Below, piece after piece: positions 52,582-61,323 of a stretch of 64,000 bases of DNA. The stretch is from Paracoccus zhejiangensis. GTDB taxonomy: Bacteria > Pseudomonadota > Alphaproteobacteria > Rhodobacterales > Rhodobacteraceae. The notes beneath the pieces are model-generated. The model was not told the origin of the DNA and did no database searches. It was given only the letters and a program-made list of their open reading frames with translations. The translations under genes and the position numbers were made by a program. Positions within the stretch are counted from its first letter, which is position 1; every line of letters starts with the position of its first letter. The stretch covers positions 62,001 to 126,000 of the forward strand of contig NZ_CP025431.1 of assembly GCF_002847445.1 (NCBI RefSeq). The letters run 5' to 3'.

Positions 52582-54041
52582 CCGGCGAGCTCGGTTGCCA
52601 ACACGGCGCGCAGACCCTCGGCCCGGATGCGGGCGAGCGTGCGGCTGGTCGCCCCGGTAAAGCCCTCATCCCAGACCAGCGCATCGGGGGCGAGGCCGGG
52701 CAGGGACAGGACCGAAGCGGTCAGCGCAGTGGCATCGCTGCCCGCCTGACTCACCAGCTGCATCAGCCGGGCGGCGCGGGGATCGTTCGGTTGCTCGCCC
52801 TTCGCTGCCAACTCCGACAGCCAGCCCAGCCAGACGGCGGTGGCGAAGGCATAGGCGCGCGGGTCGCCGCCGCTGCTCAGCAGATCGGCCGCCGGAGAGA
52901 ACCAGCGCTGCGGCAGTTTCTCGGTGCCGTCCATGGCGATCTGGCGGGTCTCATGGGCGATGGCGGGGTTGCGGAAACGGTCCATCAGCGCCTCGGCATA
53001 ACTGGGTGCGTCGAGGCCGGCGTTGCGGGGCAGGGTGGTCCCCGCCGCCCGCATGTGCCGCAGGACCAGCGCCGACAGCGCCCGGTCCGCCACCAGGTCG
53101 CGGACATAGCGCAGGCCGAGCATCTGCCCCAGATAGGCGATGAGGGAATGGCTGCCGTTCAGCATCCTCAGCTTCATCGCCTCATGGGCGCTGACATCGG
53201 TGACGAACTCGGCCCCGCCGGCTTCCCAGGCCGGGCGGCCTTCAGGGAAATGATCCTCGATCACCCATTGGGTGAAGGGCTCGGTCTCGACCGCCGCCAG
53301 ATCGCGATGGCCGGTCAGCCGTTCCACATCGGAAAGCGTGCGGTCAGTGACGGCGGGGGTGATGCGATCGACCATGGTGGCGGGGAAGGCCACCTGATCG
53401 GCGATGCGGGCGGCAAGGTCGGGATCGTGGCGCCGCGCCATGCCCAGCACACCGGCGCGCAGAAGCGTGCCATTGTCGGGCAGGTTGTCGCAGCAGAGGA
53501 CGGTGAAGGGCGCATGGCCCGCCGCATGGCGCGCGGCCAGTGCGGCGGTGATGATGCCCAGAACGCCCTGTGGCGCATCGGGCCGGGCCAGATCGGCGGC
53601 AACCGCCGGGTGCGCCTCGTCAATGTCCATCGCCGCCCGGTCGATGCCATAGGCCTTTTCCGAGACGGTCAGCGACAGGATGCGGATGGCCGGGTCACTT
53701 GCCGCCTTGAGGATCGCCGCCGCATCGCCGCCGATGGCCTTGTGCCCATGCGCGCCGATGACCCGCAGCCGATCCGATTCCGACCGTTCCAGCAGCGAAT
53801 AAAGCCCGTTCTGCGCCGTCATCGCCTGCGGCATCTCGGTGCTGCGCAGGTTGGCGCCAAGGATGCGCCAGTCGCCGCCCTCGGCCGCCAGCGCGTCATC
53901 GGTATAGACCGCCTGATGGGCGCGGTGGAAGGCGCCAAGGCCCAGATGCAGGATGCCCGTCCCCAGCCCGTCCCGGTCATAGCCGGGGCGGATCACGTCG
54001 GCGGGCAGGTCGGTCAGATCGGTCAGCAGCGGCATGGACAT
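52578..54041 (-). CDS. uxuB: Fructuronate reductase / mannitol-dehydrogenase family oxidoreductase
   Basis: A 487-aa NAD-dependent polyol/sugar-acid dehydrogenase. The Rossmann start ILHLGLGAFHRAHQA and the catalytic stretch KLRMLNGSHSLIAYLG (Lys, Asn, His of the family) are clear. In a uronate operon it should interconvert D-fructuronate and D-mannonate. It is the last gene of the operon and overlaps uxuA by one base. Confidence 0.88.
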   Translation of the reverse strand: MSMPLLTDLTDLPADVIRPGYDRDGLGTGILHLGLGAFHRAHQAVYTDDALAAEGGDWRILGANLRSTEMPQAMTAQNGLYSLLERSESDRLRVIGAHGHKAIGGDAAAILKAASDPAIRILSLTVSEKAYGIDRAAMDIDEAHPAVAADLARPDAPQGVLGIITAALAARHAAGHAPFTVLCCDNLPDNGTLLRAGVLGMARRHDPDLAARIADQVAFPATMVDRITPAVTDRTLSDVERLTGHRDLAAVETEPFTQWVIEDHFPEGRPAWEAGGAEFVTDVSAHEAMKLRMLNGSHSLIAYLGQMLGLRYVRDLVADRALSALVLRHMRAAGTTLPRNAGLDAPSYAEALMDRFRNPAIAHETRQIAMDGTEKLPQRWFSPAADLLSSGGDPRAYAFATAVWLGWLSELAAKGEQPNDPRAARLMQLVSQAGSDATALTASVLSLPGLAPDALVWDEGFTGATSRTLARIRAEGLRAVLATELAG

Positions 54042-55243
54042 CAGGCTCCGTGGGACAGCGCGGCCTCGACGCCGCGCAGCTCGGCCAGACCCTTGAGGCG
54101 ACCGATGGCGGGATAGCCGGGCTGGCCGCCCCGGCCGATATCGTCAAGGATATCCTGCCCGTGATCGGGACGCATCGGGATTGTTGCATCGGCCCGGCCC
54201 GCCGCCCGCCGCCGCGCCTCTTCGCGCAGCACGGCGGCGACCAGCGCAACCATGTCGGTCTGCCCGCCCAGATGCTCGTCCTCGAAGAACGATCCCCGGA
54301 TGGCGTCGCTGTCGCGGCGGACATTGCGCAGGTGCAGGAAATGCACCCGGTCCCCCAGGCGGTCCATCATGCCCGGCAGGTCATTGTCGGGCCGCGCGCC
54401 GAGCGAGCCGGAACAGAGGGTGATGCCATTGGCGGGCAGGTCCACCGCCGCCATGCGCTCGGCATAATCGGCCTCGGTCGACATGATCCGCGACAGGCCC
54501 AGAAGCCCGAAGGGCGGATCGTCGGGATGGCAGCAGAGCCGCATGCCCAGGTCCTGCGCGACCGGGGCGACCTCTTCGAGGAAGGCGTGGAAATTGCGGC
54601 GCAAGACCGCATCCGTCACCGGGGCATAGCTGTCCAGCAGGTCGCGCACGTCCTGAAGGGTGAAGCTTTCGGCGGCACCGGGCAGGCCGAAGACGACATT
54701 GCCGGCCAAGGCTTCGCGGGCGGCGTTGTCCATGGCGGCGAAGCGGCGGGCGGCCTCGTCCCGGACCTCCTCGGGGAAGTCCTCGGCGGCGCCCTTGCGC
54801 TGGAGGATATGGATGTCGAAGGCGGCGAAATCGGTGAAATCGAAGCGCATGCAGCGCGCGCCGGTCGGACGACGCCAGGCCAGATCGGTGCGGGTCCAGT
54901 CGAGCACCGGCATGAAATTGTAGCAGATCACGTCGATGCCGGCGGCTTTCAGGTGCCGCATCGAGGTGATCCAGTTCTGGATATGCGCGCGCCAGTCGCC
55001 GGTCTGGGTCTTGATCGCCTCGCTGACCGGCAGGCTTTCGACCACCTCCCAGGCAAGGCCCGAGGGGCTGCCATCCGTCATCCGCGCCAGATCGTCCTGA
55101 CGCCTGGCGATCTCCTCCGGCGTCCAGACCGCGCCGGTCGGGACGTGATGCAGCGCAGAGACCACGCCCTGAACCCCGGCCTGCAGCATGTCATCGATGG
55201 AAACCCGGTCCTTCGGCCCGAACCAGCGCCATGTCTGTCTCAT
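54041..55243 (-). CDS. uxuA: Mannonate dehydratase
   Basis: A 400-aa UxuA-family TIM-barrel enzyme that dehydrates D-mannonate to 2-keto-3-deoxygluconate. Signature stretches: MRQTWRWFGPKDRVS at the start, GIDVICYNFMPVLDWTRTDL, and LCCHPDDPPFGLLGL near the metal site. Length is normal. It lies 19 bp after the dehydrogenase gene and directly before uxuB. Confidence 0.95.
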   Translation of the reverse strand: MRQTWRWFGPKDRVSIDDMLQAGVQGVVSALHHVPTGAVWTPEEIARRQDDLARMTDGSPSGLAWEVVESLPVSEAIKTQTGDWRAHIQNWITSMRHLKAAGIDVICYNFMPVLDWTRTDLAWRRPTGARCMRFDFTDFAAFDIHILQRKGAAEDFPEEVRDEAARRFAAMDNAAREALAGNVVFGLPGAAESFTLQDVRDLLDSYAPVTDAVLRRNFHAFLEEVAPVAQDLGMRLCCHPDDPPFGLLGLSRIMSTEADYAERMAAVDLPANGITLCSGSLGARPDNDLPGMMDRLGDRVHFLHLRNVRRDSDAIRGSFFEDEHLGGQTDMVALVAAVLREEARRRAAGRADATIPMRPDHGQDILDDIGRGGQPGYPAIGRLKGLAELRGVEAALSHGA

Positions 55244-55262
55244 CTCAATCTCCTGTGGCCGC

Positions 55263-56306
55263 TCAGGCCGCGAAATCCAGTTGCACCTTGACCGCCTGCG
55301 CCCGGTCGCCGGCCAGGTCGAAGGCGCGGACGGCCTCGCGTGCGGACAGGACCTGGGTGACCATCGGCGTGAGGTCGATCTCGCCCGCGCCGATCATTCG
55401 CACCGCCTCGAGGAATTCCACGTCAAAGCGATGGGTGCCAACGAATTTTAGCTCCTTGCTGACAATCAGGTTCAGGGGCAGGGCGGTGCTGCCGCCGACG
55501 CCGATCTGGACCACGGTGCCCTGCGGGCGGGTGACGGCGATGGCCCCGGCGATGGCATGGGCATTGGCCGAGCATTCCAGCACCACATCGATGCGGCCCT
55601 TGTTCGCGGCATAGTCCGCCAGCCCGTCGGGGTTGGTCATCACGTTCACCACCCGGTCGGCGCCGAGCTGCTTCGCGATGCCGAGGGTGAAATCCTGTAC
55701 ATCGGTCACCACGATCTCGGCCGCGCCGCGCAACCGGGCCAAGGCGGTGCAGATGGCGCCGATCGGGCCGGCGCCGGTGATCAGCACCCGCTGGCCGCGA
55801 AGATCGGGGGCATGGGTCAGGGCGTGCAGGCAGACCGACAGCGGCTCGGCCCCGGCTGCGGCCTCGGCGCTGGTGCCGTCGGGCAGGGGGATGCATTGCG
55901 CGACCGGATGGGCGATCTGGCTGCGGAACATGCCCTGCTCATGCGGCATGCGCATGGCCGAGCCGTTGAAGCGCATGTTGAGGCAATGCCGTTCGATCCC
56001 GGCCTTGCAGAACTCGCATTCCCCGCAGGGACGCGAGGGCGAGAGCGAGACCAGTTGGCCGACGCGCAGGCCCGAGCCCTCGGGCGCGGCCTCGACCACG
56101 CCGGCGGCCTCGTGGCCGAGGATGATCGGCTCCTGCACCCGGATCGGGCCGAAGCCGCCATTGTGATAGTAATGCAGGTCCGAGCCGCAGATGCCGCCGC
56201 GTGCGACCCGGATCAGGGCAAGGTCGGGGGCGAGGACCGGATCGGGCTGATCCTCGATCCTCAGGTCATGGGCGGCGTAGAGACGGCAGGCAAGATCCTC
56301 GGTCAT
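55263..56306 (-). CDS. Zinc-dependent L-idonate/L-gulonate 5-dehydrogenase-like
   Basis: A 347-aa medium-chain alcohol dehydrogenase. Catalytic zinc ligands are Cys40 (GGICGSDLHYY) and His65-Glu66 (ILGHEAAGVVE); the structural zinc cysteines are 94, 97, 100 and 108. The NAD fold GAGPIG lies at 178-183. It is closest in appearance to L-idonate 5-dehydrogenase (IdnD). In this operon, oxidation of a sugar acid such as L-gulonate to D-fructuronate would feed UxuB and UxuA; that substrate is inference. Confidence 0.85.
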   Translation of the reverse strand: MTEDLACRLYAAHDLRIEDQPDPVLAPDLALIRVARGGICGSDLHYYHNGGFGPIRVQEPIILGHEAAGVVEAAPEGSGLRVGQLVSLSPSRPCGECEFCKAGIERHCLNMRFNGSAMRMPHEQGMFRSQIAHPVAQCIPLPDGTSAEAAAGAEPLSVCLHALTHAPDLRGQRVLITGAGPIGAICTALARLRGAAEIVVTDVQDFTLGIAKQLGADRVVNVMTNPDGLADYAANKGRIDVVLECSANAHAIAGAIAVTRPQGTVVQIGVGGSTALPLNLIVSKELKFVGTHRFDVEFLEAVRMIGAGEIDLTPMVTQVLSAREAVRAFDLAGDRAQAVKVQLDFAA

Positions 56307-56307
56307 G

Positions 56308-57585
56308 TCACTTGTCCATCAATGAGGGAAGCCAGGTGCTGATCGCCGGAATATAGGAGACCAGCAGCAGCACACCGATATTGGTGATGAGATAGGGCAC
56401 CAGCGCGCGGATCACCGGCGCCAGCGGCAGGCGGGCGATATTGGCGCAGATGAACATGCAGACCCCGACCGGCGGCGTGGTCAGGCCGATCATCAGGTTC
56501 AACACGGCGAAGACCGCGAAATGCAGCGGCTCGATGCCCACGCCCTGCGCCAGCGTCATCAGCGGCACGAAGAGGATGATGAGCGCGGCGATCGTCTCCA
56601 TGAACATGCCGACGACCAGCAGGATCACGTTGATCAGGAGGATCACCAGAAACTTGTTGTCGGTGACCGACAGGACCGCGTCGGCGATCATCTGCGGGAT
56701 GCGCTCGCTGACGAGGATCCAGCCGAAGACATTGGCGGTGCCGACCAGCGCAAGGATGCCCGCCGAGGACACGGCGCTGTCGATCAGGATGGTTGGCACC
56801 CGCCCCAGCGGCAGCTCGCGATAGATGAAGGCACCGACGACCACGGCATAGATCGAGGCGACGACGGCGGTCTCGGTCGGCGTGACGAAGCCCGACAGCA
56901 TGCCGCCGACGATCAGCCCGGTCATCGCCAGCGCCCAGAAGGCACCGAGGAAGGACGCCCCAAGCTCGCCCCAGCCCTGCCAGGCCTGACGCGGGAAGTT
57001 GCGGCGCACGGCGATGATATAGGTGGTGACCATCATCGCGACGCCCAGAAGGATGCCGGGCAGGGCGCCGGCAATGAACATCTTGCCGACCGAGATGCCC
57101 GACAGCGAGCCGACGATGATCATCGGCACCGAGGGCGGGATGATCGGCCCGACAGTGGATGAAGCAGCGGTCACGGCCGCCGAGAAATCAGCGGGATAGC
57201 CGGCCTTCTTCATGCCGGGGATCATCATCCCGCCGATCGAGGCGGCATCGGCGACGGCGGTACCCGAAATGCCGCCGAACAGCATCGAGGAGGCTACGTT
57301 GGTCTGGGCCAGACCACCACGGACCCAGCCCACCAGCGCCTGTGCAAAGCGGATGATCCGGCCGGTGATGCCGCCGCCGTTCATCAGGTTGCCGGCGAGG
57401 ATGAAGCCCGGAATGCACAGCAGCACGAAGCTGTCCATGCCGGCGAACATCTTCTGCGGCACCACGACCAGCGGCATCCCCATGTAGAGGAGATAGGCGA
57501 TGGACGAGAGGCCAAGGGTGATCGCCACCGGCATCCCGATGATCAGGCCGAACAGGAAGGTGACGCCAAGAACCGCGAGGCTCAT
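56308..57585 (-). CDS. dctM: TRAP transporter large membrane subunit (DctM)
   Basis: A 425-aa membrane protein with about 12 helices, the transport subunit of a tripartite ATP-independent periplasmic transporter. Typical segments: GMPLVVVPQKMFAGMDSFVLL, SSMLFGGISGTAVADAASIG, and LMIGLTTPPVGVCMFI. ATG 57585 overlaps dctQ by 4 bp; the frame remains open upstream antisense-free but without membrane-like residues. It is followed 1 bp later by the dehydrogenase gene. Confidence 0.94.
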   Translation of the reverse strand: MSLAVLGVTFLFGLIIGMPVAITLGLSSIAYLLYMGMPLVVVPQKMFAGMDSFVLLCIPGFILAGNLMNGGGITGRIIRFAQALVGWVRGGLAQTNVASSMLFGGISGTAVADAASIGGMMIPGMKKAGYPADFSAAVTAASSTVGPIIPPSVPMIIVGSLSGISVGKMFIAGALPGILLGVAMMVTTYIIAVRRNFPRQAWQGWGELGASFLGAFWALAMTGLIVGGMLSGFVTPTETAVVASIYAVVVGAFIYRELPLGRVPTILIDSAVSSAGILALVGTANVFGWILVSERIPQMIADAVLSVTDNKFLVILLINVILLVVGMFMETIAALIILFVPLMTLAQGVGIEPLHFAVFAVLNLMIGLTTPPVGVCMFICANIARLPLAPVIRALVPYLITNIGVLLLVSYIPAISTWLPSLMDK

Positions 57586-58085
57586 TCGATCTCTCCAATC
57601 AGGTTTTCGGGGCGGCCGTCGGTGGCGCCGGTGACCATGCCGATGATCCGAAGCGCGGCGGCCAGCGCCAGCATCGTCAGCAGCAGCAGCACGCTGCCAT
57701 GCACCCAGTCCATCCGCAGCCCCATGGCGGGTGAGGTCTGCATCGCGCCGATCTGGGTAAAGCGCAAAGCCGGGCCGATGGTCAGGACGCAGAAGACCAG
57801 CACCAGCGCGGCGGAGACCAGCCGCAGCACCCAGGGCCCGCGACCGGGCAGGCCTTCGCTGAACAGGTCGACATTGACCAGGTCGCCGGTGAACAGCGCC
57901 ATCCCGGTGCCGAAGCCGGCGAGATACAGCAGCGCAAAGCGCGTCAGCTCCTCGGTCCAGACCGGCGAGCCGCCGACAAAGCTGCGCGACACCACCTGCA
58001 CGGTGACGGCGACGATCAGCACCAGAAACGAGATGCCGGTGCCGAGGCGCAGGAACGCGCGCATCCAGCGGATCATCTGTGCCAT
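57582..58085 (-). CDS. dctQ: TRAP transporter small membrane subunit (DctQ)
   Basis: A 167-aa protein with four membrane helices, the DctQ partner of the transporter. The stretch VVSRSFVGGSPVWTEELTRFA is the family signature (W-x-E-E-x-x-R). It overlaps dctM and lies 105 bp downstream of dctP, with hairpins in the gap. Confidence 0.92.
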   Translation of the reverse strand: MAQMIRWMRAFLRLGTGISFLVLIVAVTVQVVSRSFVGGSPVWTEELTRFALLYLAGFGTGMALFTGDLVNVDLFSEGLPGRGPWVLRLVSAALVLVFCVLTIGPALRFTQIGAMQTSPAMGLRMDWVHGSVLLLLTMLALAAALRIIGMVTGATDGRPENLIGEIE

Positions 58086-58154
58086 CTCTTCCTCCCTTGG
58101 GACAAAGCCCTGACGGACCGGTGCCCGTCACGGGCCCGGTTTGCGGATCACGGG

Positions 58155-58175
58155 CGGCCGGGATTGACCCGGCCG
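58155..58175. terminator. Intercistronic hairpin between dctP and dctQ
   Basis: CGGCCGGG, loop ATTGA, CCCGGCCG: a perfect eight-base-pair stem 15 bp after the dctP stop. A second smaller hairpin (GCCCG, TCA, CGGGC) lies at 58123-58135. There is no T-tract. Such hairpins often stabilise the upstream mRNA so that the binding protein is made in excess over the membrane subunits. Confidence 0.55.
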
Positions 58176-58190
58176 CGATGGGTCAGGGGA

Positions 58191-59180
58191 TCAGCCCTGC
58201 GTGGCGAACAGCTCCTCGACCACCGGCTTGATCTCGGGGCTGACATTCTGCAGCACCGCATCCTTGGCCTTGGCGGCGAAGGCCGCCTTGTCGCTGTCGA
58301 CGAAGGTCATGCCCTTGTCTTTCAGCGATTGTTCCAGCCGCGCCTCGTCGGCGAGGAACAACTCGCGCTCGGTGGTCTGGGCGGTGGCGGCGGCCTGCAT
58401 CACGGCCTCGCGGTCGGCCTCGGACAGCCGGCCCCAGCTGAGTTCCGAGATGGTCAGGTAGATCCAGGACCGCACATGCTCGGTCTTGTTGACGAATTTC
58501 TGCACCTCGTTGAAATTCGCCGATTCGATCAGCGCCAGCGGGTTTTCCTGCGCGTCGATGGTGCCGTTCTGCAGCGAGGTGAAGACCTCGCCAAAGGCCA
58601 TCGGCGTCGGCGCGGCGCCAAGCGCCTGCCAGACATTCACGAACAGCGGCACGTTCGGCACGCGCAGGCGCAGGTTCTGCAGGTCATCCGGCGTCACGAT
58701 CTCGCGGTTCGAGGTCAGGTTGCGCGGGCCACGGGCGAAATAGGTCAGCGGGCGGACCTGCGCCTTGGCCAGGATCTCGGCCTCGATCTGCTTGCCGATG
58801 TCGCCCGAGGCGACCTCGTCCATCTGTTCGAGCGAGTTATAGGCATAGGGCACGGCCAGCAGCGCGGCCATCGGTGCCCAGTTCTGCAGGCTTTCGCCGG
58901 TGATGGTCATGTCGGCGGTGCCAAGCTGCATGCCGTTGATCAGGTCGACCTCTTTCCCCAGCGATTCGTTGGGGAAGACCTCGACGGCAACGCGGCCCTC
59001 GGTCAGCTTCGCCACTTCCTCGGCGAATTTCAGCGAGGCGAGGTGCCAGCCGTTCTGTTCATTGGCCAGGTGGCCCAGCTTCAGCGTGATCTCGGCGGTC
59101 TGTGCCCCGGCGCGGATCGCGGGGGTGGCCAGCAGGGCGGCGCCGGCAAGGGCGGTGAAATGGCGGCGGGTCAGGTTCAT
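58191..59180 (-). CDS. dctP: TRAP transporter solute-binding protein (DctP)
   Basis: A 329-aa periplasmic protein. The N-terminus TRRHFTALAGAALLATPAIRA has a twin-arginine-like motif, suggesting Tat export. The family arginine region FARGPRNLTSNREIVTPDDL and VWQALGAAPTPMAFGEVFTS are present; such proteins bind carboxylate substrates. Start ATG 59180 gives a proper signal peptide; the longer open frame does not. It is 25 bp after the gntR gene, so the regulator and transporter are co-transcribed. Confidence 0.93.
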   Translation of the reverse strand: MNLTRRHFTALAGAALLATPAIRAGAQTAEITLKLGHLANEQNGWHLASLKFAEEVAKLTEGRVAVEVFPNESLGKEVDLINGMQLGTADMTITGESLQNWAPMAALLAVPYAYNSLEQMDEVASGDIGKQIEAEILAKAQVRPLTYFARGPRNLTSNREIVTPDDLQNLRLRVPNVPLFVNVWQALGAAPTPMAFGEVFTSLQNGTIDAQENPLALIESANFNEVQKFVNKTEHVRSWIYLTISELSWGRLSEADREAVMQAAATAQTTERELFLADEARLEQSLKDKGMTFVDSDKAAFAAKAKDAVLQNVSPEIKPVVEELFATQG

Positions 59181-59205
59181 GGTCGGGTTCCTCCGGTCGT
59201 GATGG

Positions 59206-59886
59206 TCATTTGGTGAAAAGCTCGGGGCGGCTGCTGGCGACCTCGGGCAGATCGGCCAGCAATTCGCGCAGATGCAGGCGCATCGCCTGTTCGGCGGCAT
59301 CGGCATCGCGCTGGCGCAGCCCTTCGACAATGGCGGCGTGCTGATCGGTCAGCCGTCTTGCGTCAAAGGCTCGCGCGGTGATGTGGCGCAGCCGGTTCAT
59401 GTGGGATTTGAGGCCCTCGAGCACGGACCAGACGCCTTCCTGTTCCGCGGCCGAGGCCAGAAGGAAATGGAAGCGGTCATCTAGCCGCACGAACTCCTCG
59501 ATATCGTCGCGGTCGATGGCGGCGCGTTGCATCTCGATCTCGCGGTCGAGCCGGGCCAGAAGCGCGTCATCGGCCCGGTCACAGACCATGCGGATCAGGT
59601 CGCTTTCCACCGCCTCGCGGATCAGCCGGGCCGACAGCACGGCCGACAGGGAAATCCGGCTGATGAAGGTGCCGCGCTGCGGGCGGACCTCGGCCAGACC
59701 CTCGGAGGTCAGGCGGATGAACGCCTCGCGCACCGGCTGGCGGCTGACGCCGATCTGCTTGCCGATCTCGCCCTCGCTGAGGCGGCTGCCGGGCGCCAGC
59801 TCGCCGCGCAGGATCGCATCGCGCAGCCAGTCATAGACCTGCGGGGCCGCCGAGATGGTGAGATCGAGCACGGGCTGCATTGACAT
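59206..59886 (-). CDS. GntR-family (FCD) regulator of the sugar-acid operon
   Basis: A 226-aa repressor-type protein: winged helix (about 12-78, with LSEGEIGKQIGVSRQPVREAF) and a C-terminal FCD ligand domain (about 85-215, with RFHFLLASAAE and metal-binding histidines). ATG 59886 has AGGGGAGG upstream. As first gene of the operon it probably regulates itself, the TRAP transporter and the catabolic enzymes in response to a sugar acid. Confidence 0.9.
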   Translation of the reverse strand: MSMQPVLDLTISAAPQVYDWLRDAILRGELAPGSRLSEGEIGKQIGVSRQPVREAFIRLTSEGLAEVRPQRGTFISRISLSAVLSARLIREAVESDLIRMVCDRADDALLARLDREIEMQRAAIDRDDIEEFVRLDDRFHFLLASAAEQEGVWSVLEGLKSHMNRLRHITARAFDARRLTDQHAAIVEGLRQRDADAAEQAMRLHLRELLADLPEVASSRPELFTK

Positions 59887-59907
59887 GATTCCTCCCCTTG
59901 CCGTGTT

Positions 59908-59918
59908 GTATTGCATAC
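59908..59918. promoter_or_regulatory. Candidate GntR operator
   Basis: GTATTGCATAC, a perfect GTAT-N3-ATAC inverted repeat 22 bp upstream of the gntR start, in an A+T-rich patch that also contains CCATACTAG. FCD-type GntR proteins commonly bind short palindromes of this form near their own promoter. Confidence 0.55.
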
Positions 59919-60048
59919 TTCCATACTAGTAAATCAATTTCTTTGCGTGATCGCAGCGAAGTGTCGGCCACCGGCGCGCTGCCGGGTTCTTGTCCACCCT
60001 CGTCCTGCCTGCTATCAGCCCCGCCTTCCTCGGGAACGGCGGTGAGAC

Positions 60049-61284
60049 ATGCCCAGGCTTGGGATCGACTTCGGCACTTCGAACAGCGGCGCGGCGATGG
60101 CCGTGGATGGCAAGGTGCGCCTTCTGCCGCTCGAGCCGGGCAAGGCCACGCTGCCGACGGCGGTCTTTCTCGATTATGACACGCGCGAGACGCTGGTGGG
60201 CAGCGATGCGGTTGCCGCGATGATCGACGGGCGCGAGGGGCGCTTCATGCGGGCGCTGAAAAGCATTCTCGGCACACCTCTGGCGCGCGAGCGGCGGCAG
60301 TTCCTGAACCGCCGACTGACGCTGCTCGAGATCGTGGCCGAATTCCTCACCGAGGTCCGGCTGAGATCCGATGCTGCGACCGGGCTGACCTTCCGCAGCG
60401 CGGTGGCCGGTCGGCCGGTGCATTTTCACAGCAGCGATTCCGGGCGGGATGCGCAGGCCGCCGCCGATCTGGACGAGTGCTATCGCATGGCCGGGTTCGA
60501 CGATGTGCGTTTCCTGAACGAGCCCGAGGCGGCGGCGCTGGCCGCTGGTCGCATGCCGGGGCTTTCGCTGGTTGTCGATATTGGCGGCGGCACCTCGGAT
60601 TTCACTCTGTTCGAGGGCAGCGACGGGGCGGGGCGGGTGTTGGCGAGCCACGGGATCCGCCTTGGCGGCACCGATTTCGACCGGGCGCTGAGTATCGGGC
60701 GGGTGATGCCGCTGCTGGGGCTTGGCGGTGAGTTGCGCAATGAGATCGGCACCGGCCGTCACGATGTGCCGCGCGCGATCTATCACCAATTGGCGAGCTG
60801 GGAACGGATCGCCTTTCTCTACAGCCCGGCGACGCTGCGCGCGGCGCGGAAGATGGAGAAGCTCGCCTGCGACCCCGCGCGGCTGGCGCGCCTGGTGCGG
60901 GTGCTGGAGGATGAGACCGGTCATGACATCGCCTTCGCGGTCGAGGCGGCGAAGATCGCGGCCAACAGTGGCGCGGTGGCCGGCATCGACCTGGAGCCGG
61001 CCGAGCGCGGCTTGCGACCCGGTCTGGCACCGGCTGATCTGGTCGAGTTCTGCGGCCCCCTGGCGCTGCGCATCGGGCAGGCCCTGGCCGAGACGCTGAA
61101 GCTGGCCGGTGTCGCGCCGGATGCCGTCAGCCGGGCCATCCTGGTCGGCGGGTCCAGCCTGCTGGCCACGGTGGATCTCGCCGTCCGCGCCGAACTGCCC
61201 GGCGCGGTGATCGAGCGTGGCGATGTCTTCACCGCTGTGCTGAGCGGACTGGCCCTGTCCGGCGACTCTGCCGGGCAGGGCTGA
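60049..61284 (+). CDS. yegD: Hsp70-like protein, YegD family
   Basis: A 411-aa actin/Hsp70-fold ATPase. Nucleotide-binding motifs: GIDFGTSNSGAA (5-16), VVDIGGGTSDFTLF (phosphate 2) and AILVGGSSLLATV (adenosine). The substrate-binding domain of DnaK is absent, as in YegD. Function of the family is poorly defined; it may act as a chaperone. It converges on the YbaY/META gene with a hairpin between them. Confidence 0.88.
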   Translation: MPRLGIDFGTSNSGAAMAVDGKVRLLPLEPGKATLPTAVFLDYDTRETLVGSDAVAAMIDGREGRFMRALKSILGTPLARERRQFLNRRLTLLEIVAEFLTEVRLRSDAATGLTFRSAVAGRPVHFHSSDSGRDAQAAADLDECYRMAGFDDVRFLNEPEAAALAAGRMPGLSLVVDIGGGTSDFTLFEGSDGAGRVLASHGIRLGGTDFDRALSIGRVMPLLGLGGELRNEIGTGRHDVPRAIYHQLASWERIAFLYSPATLRAARKMEKLACDPARLARLVRVLEDETGHDIAFAVEAAKIAANSGAVAGIDLEPAERGLRPGLAPADLVEFCGPLALRIGQALAETLKLAGVAPDAVSRAILVGGSSLLATVDLAVRAELPGAVIERGDVFTAVLSGLALSGDSAGQG

Positions 61285-61295
61285 GGTCGCGCTCG

Positions 61296-61313
61296 CCCGC
61301 AGCCCGCTGCGGG
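61296..61313. terminator. Hairpin between convergent genes
   Basis: CCCGCAG, loop CCCG, CTGCGGG: a perfect seven-base-pair stem in the 39-bp gap between yegD and the YbaY/META gene, placed to serve both strands. No strong T-tract. Confidence 0.5.
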
Positions 61314-61323
61314 TCTGGGGTCG

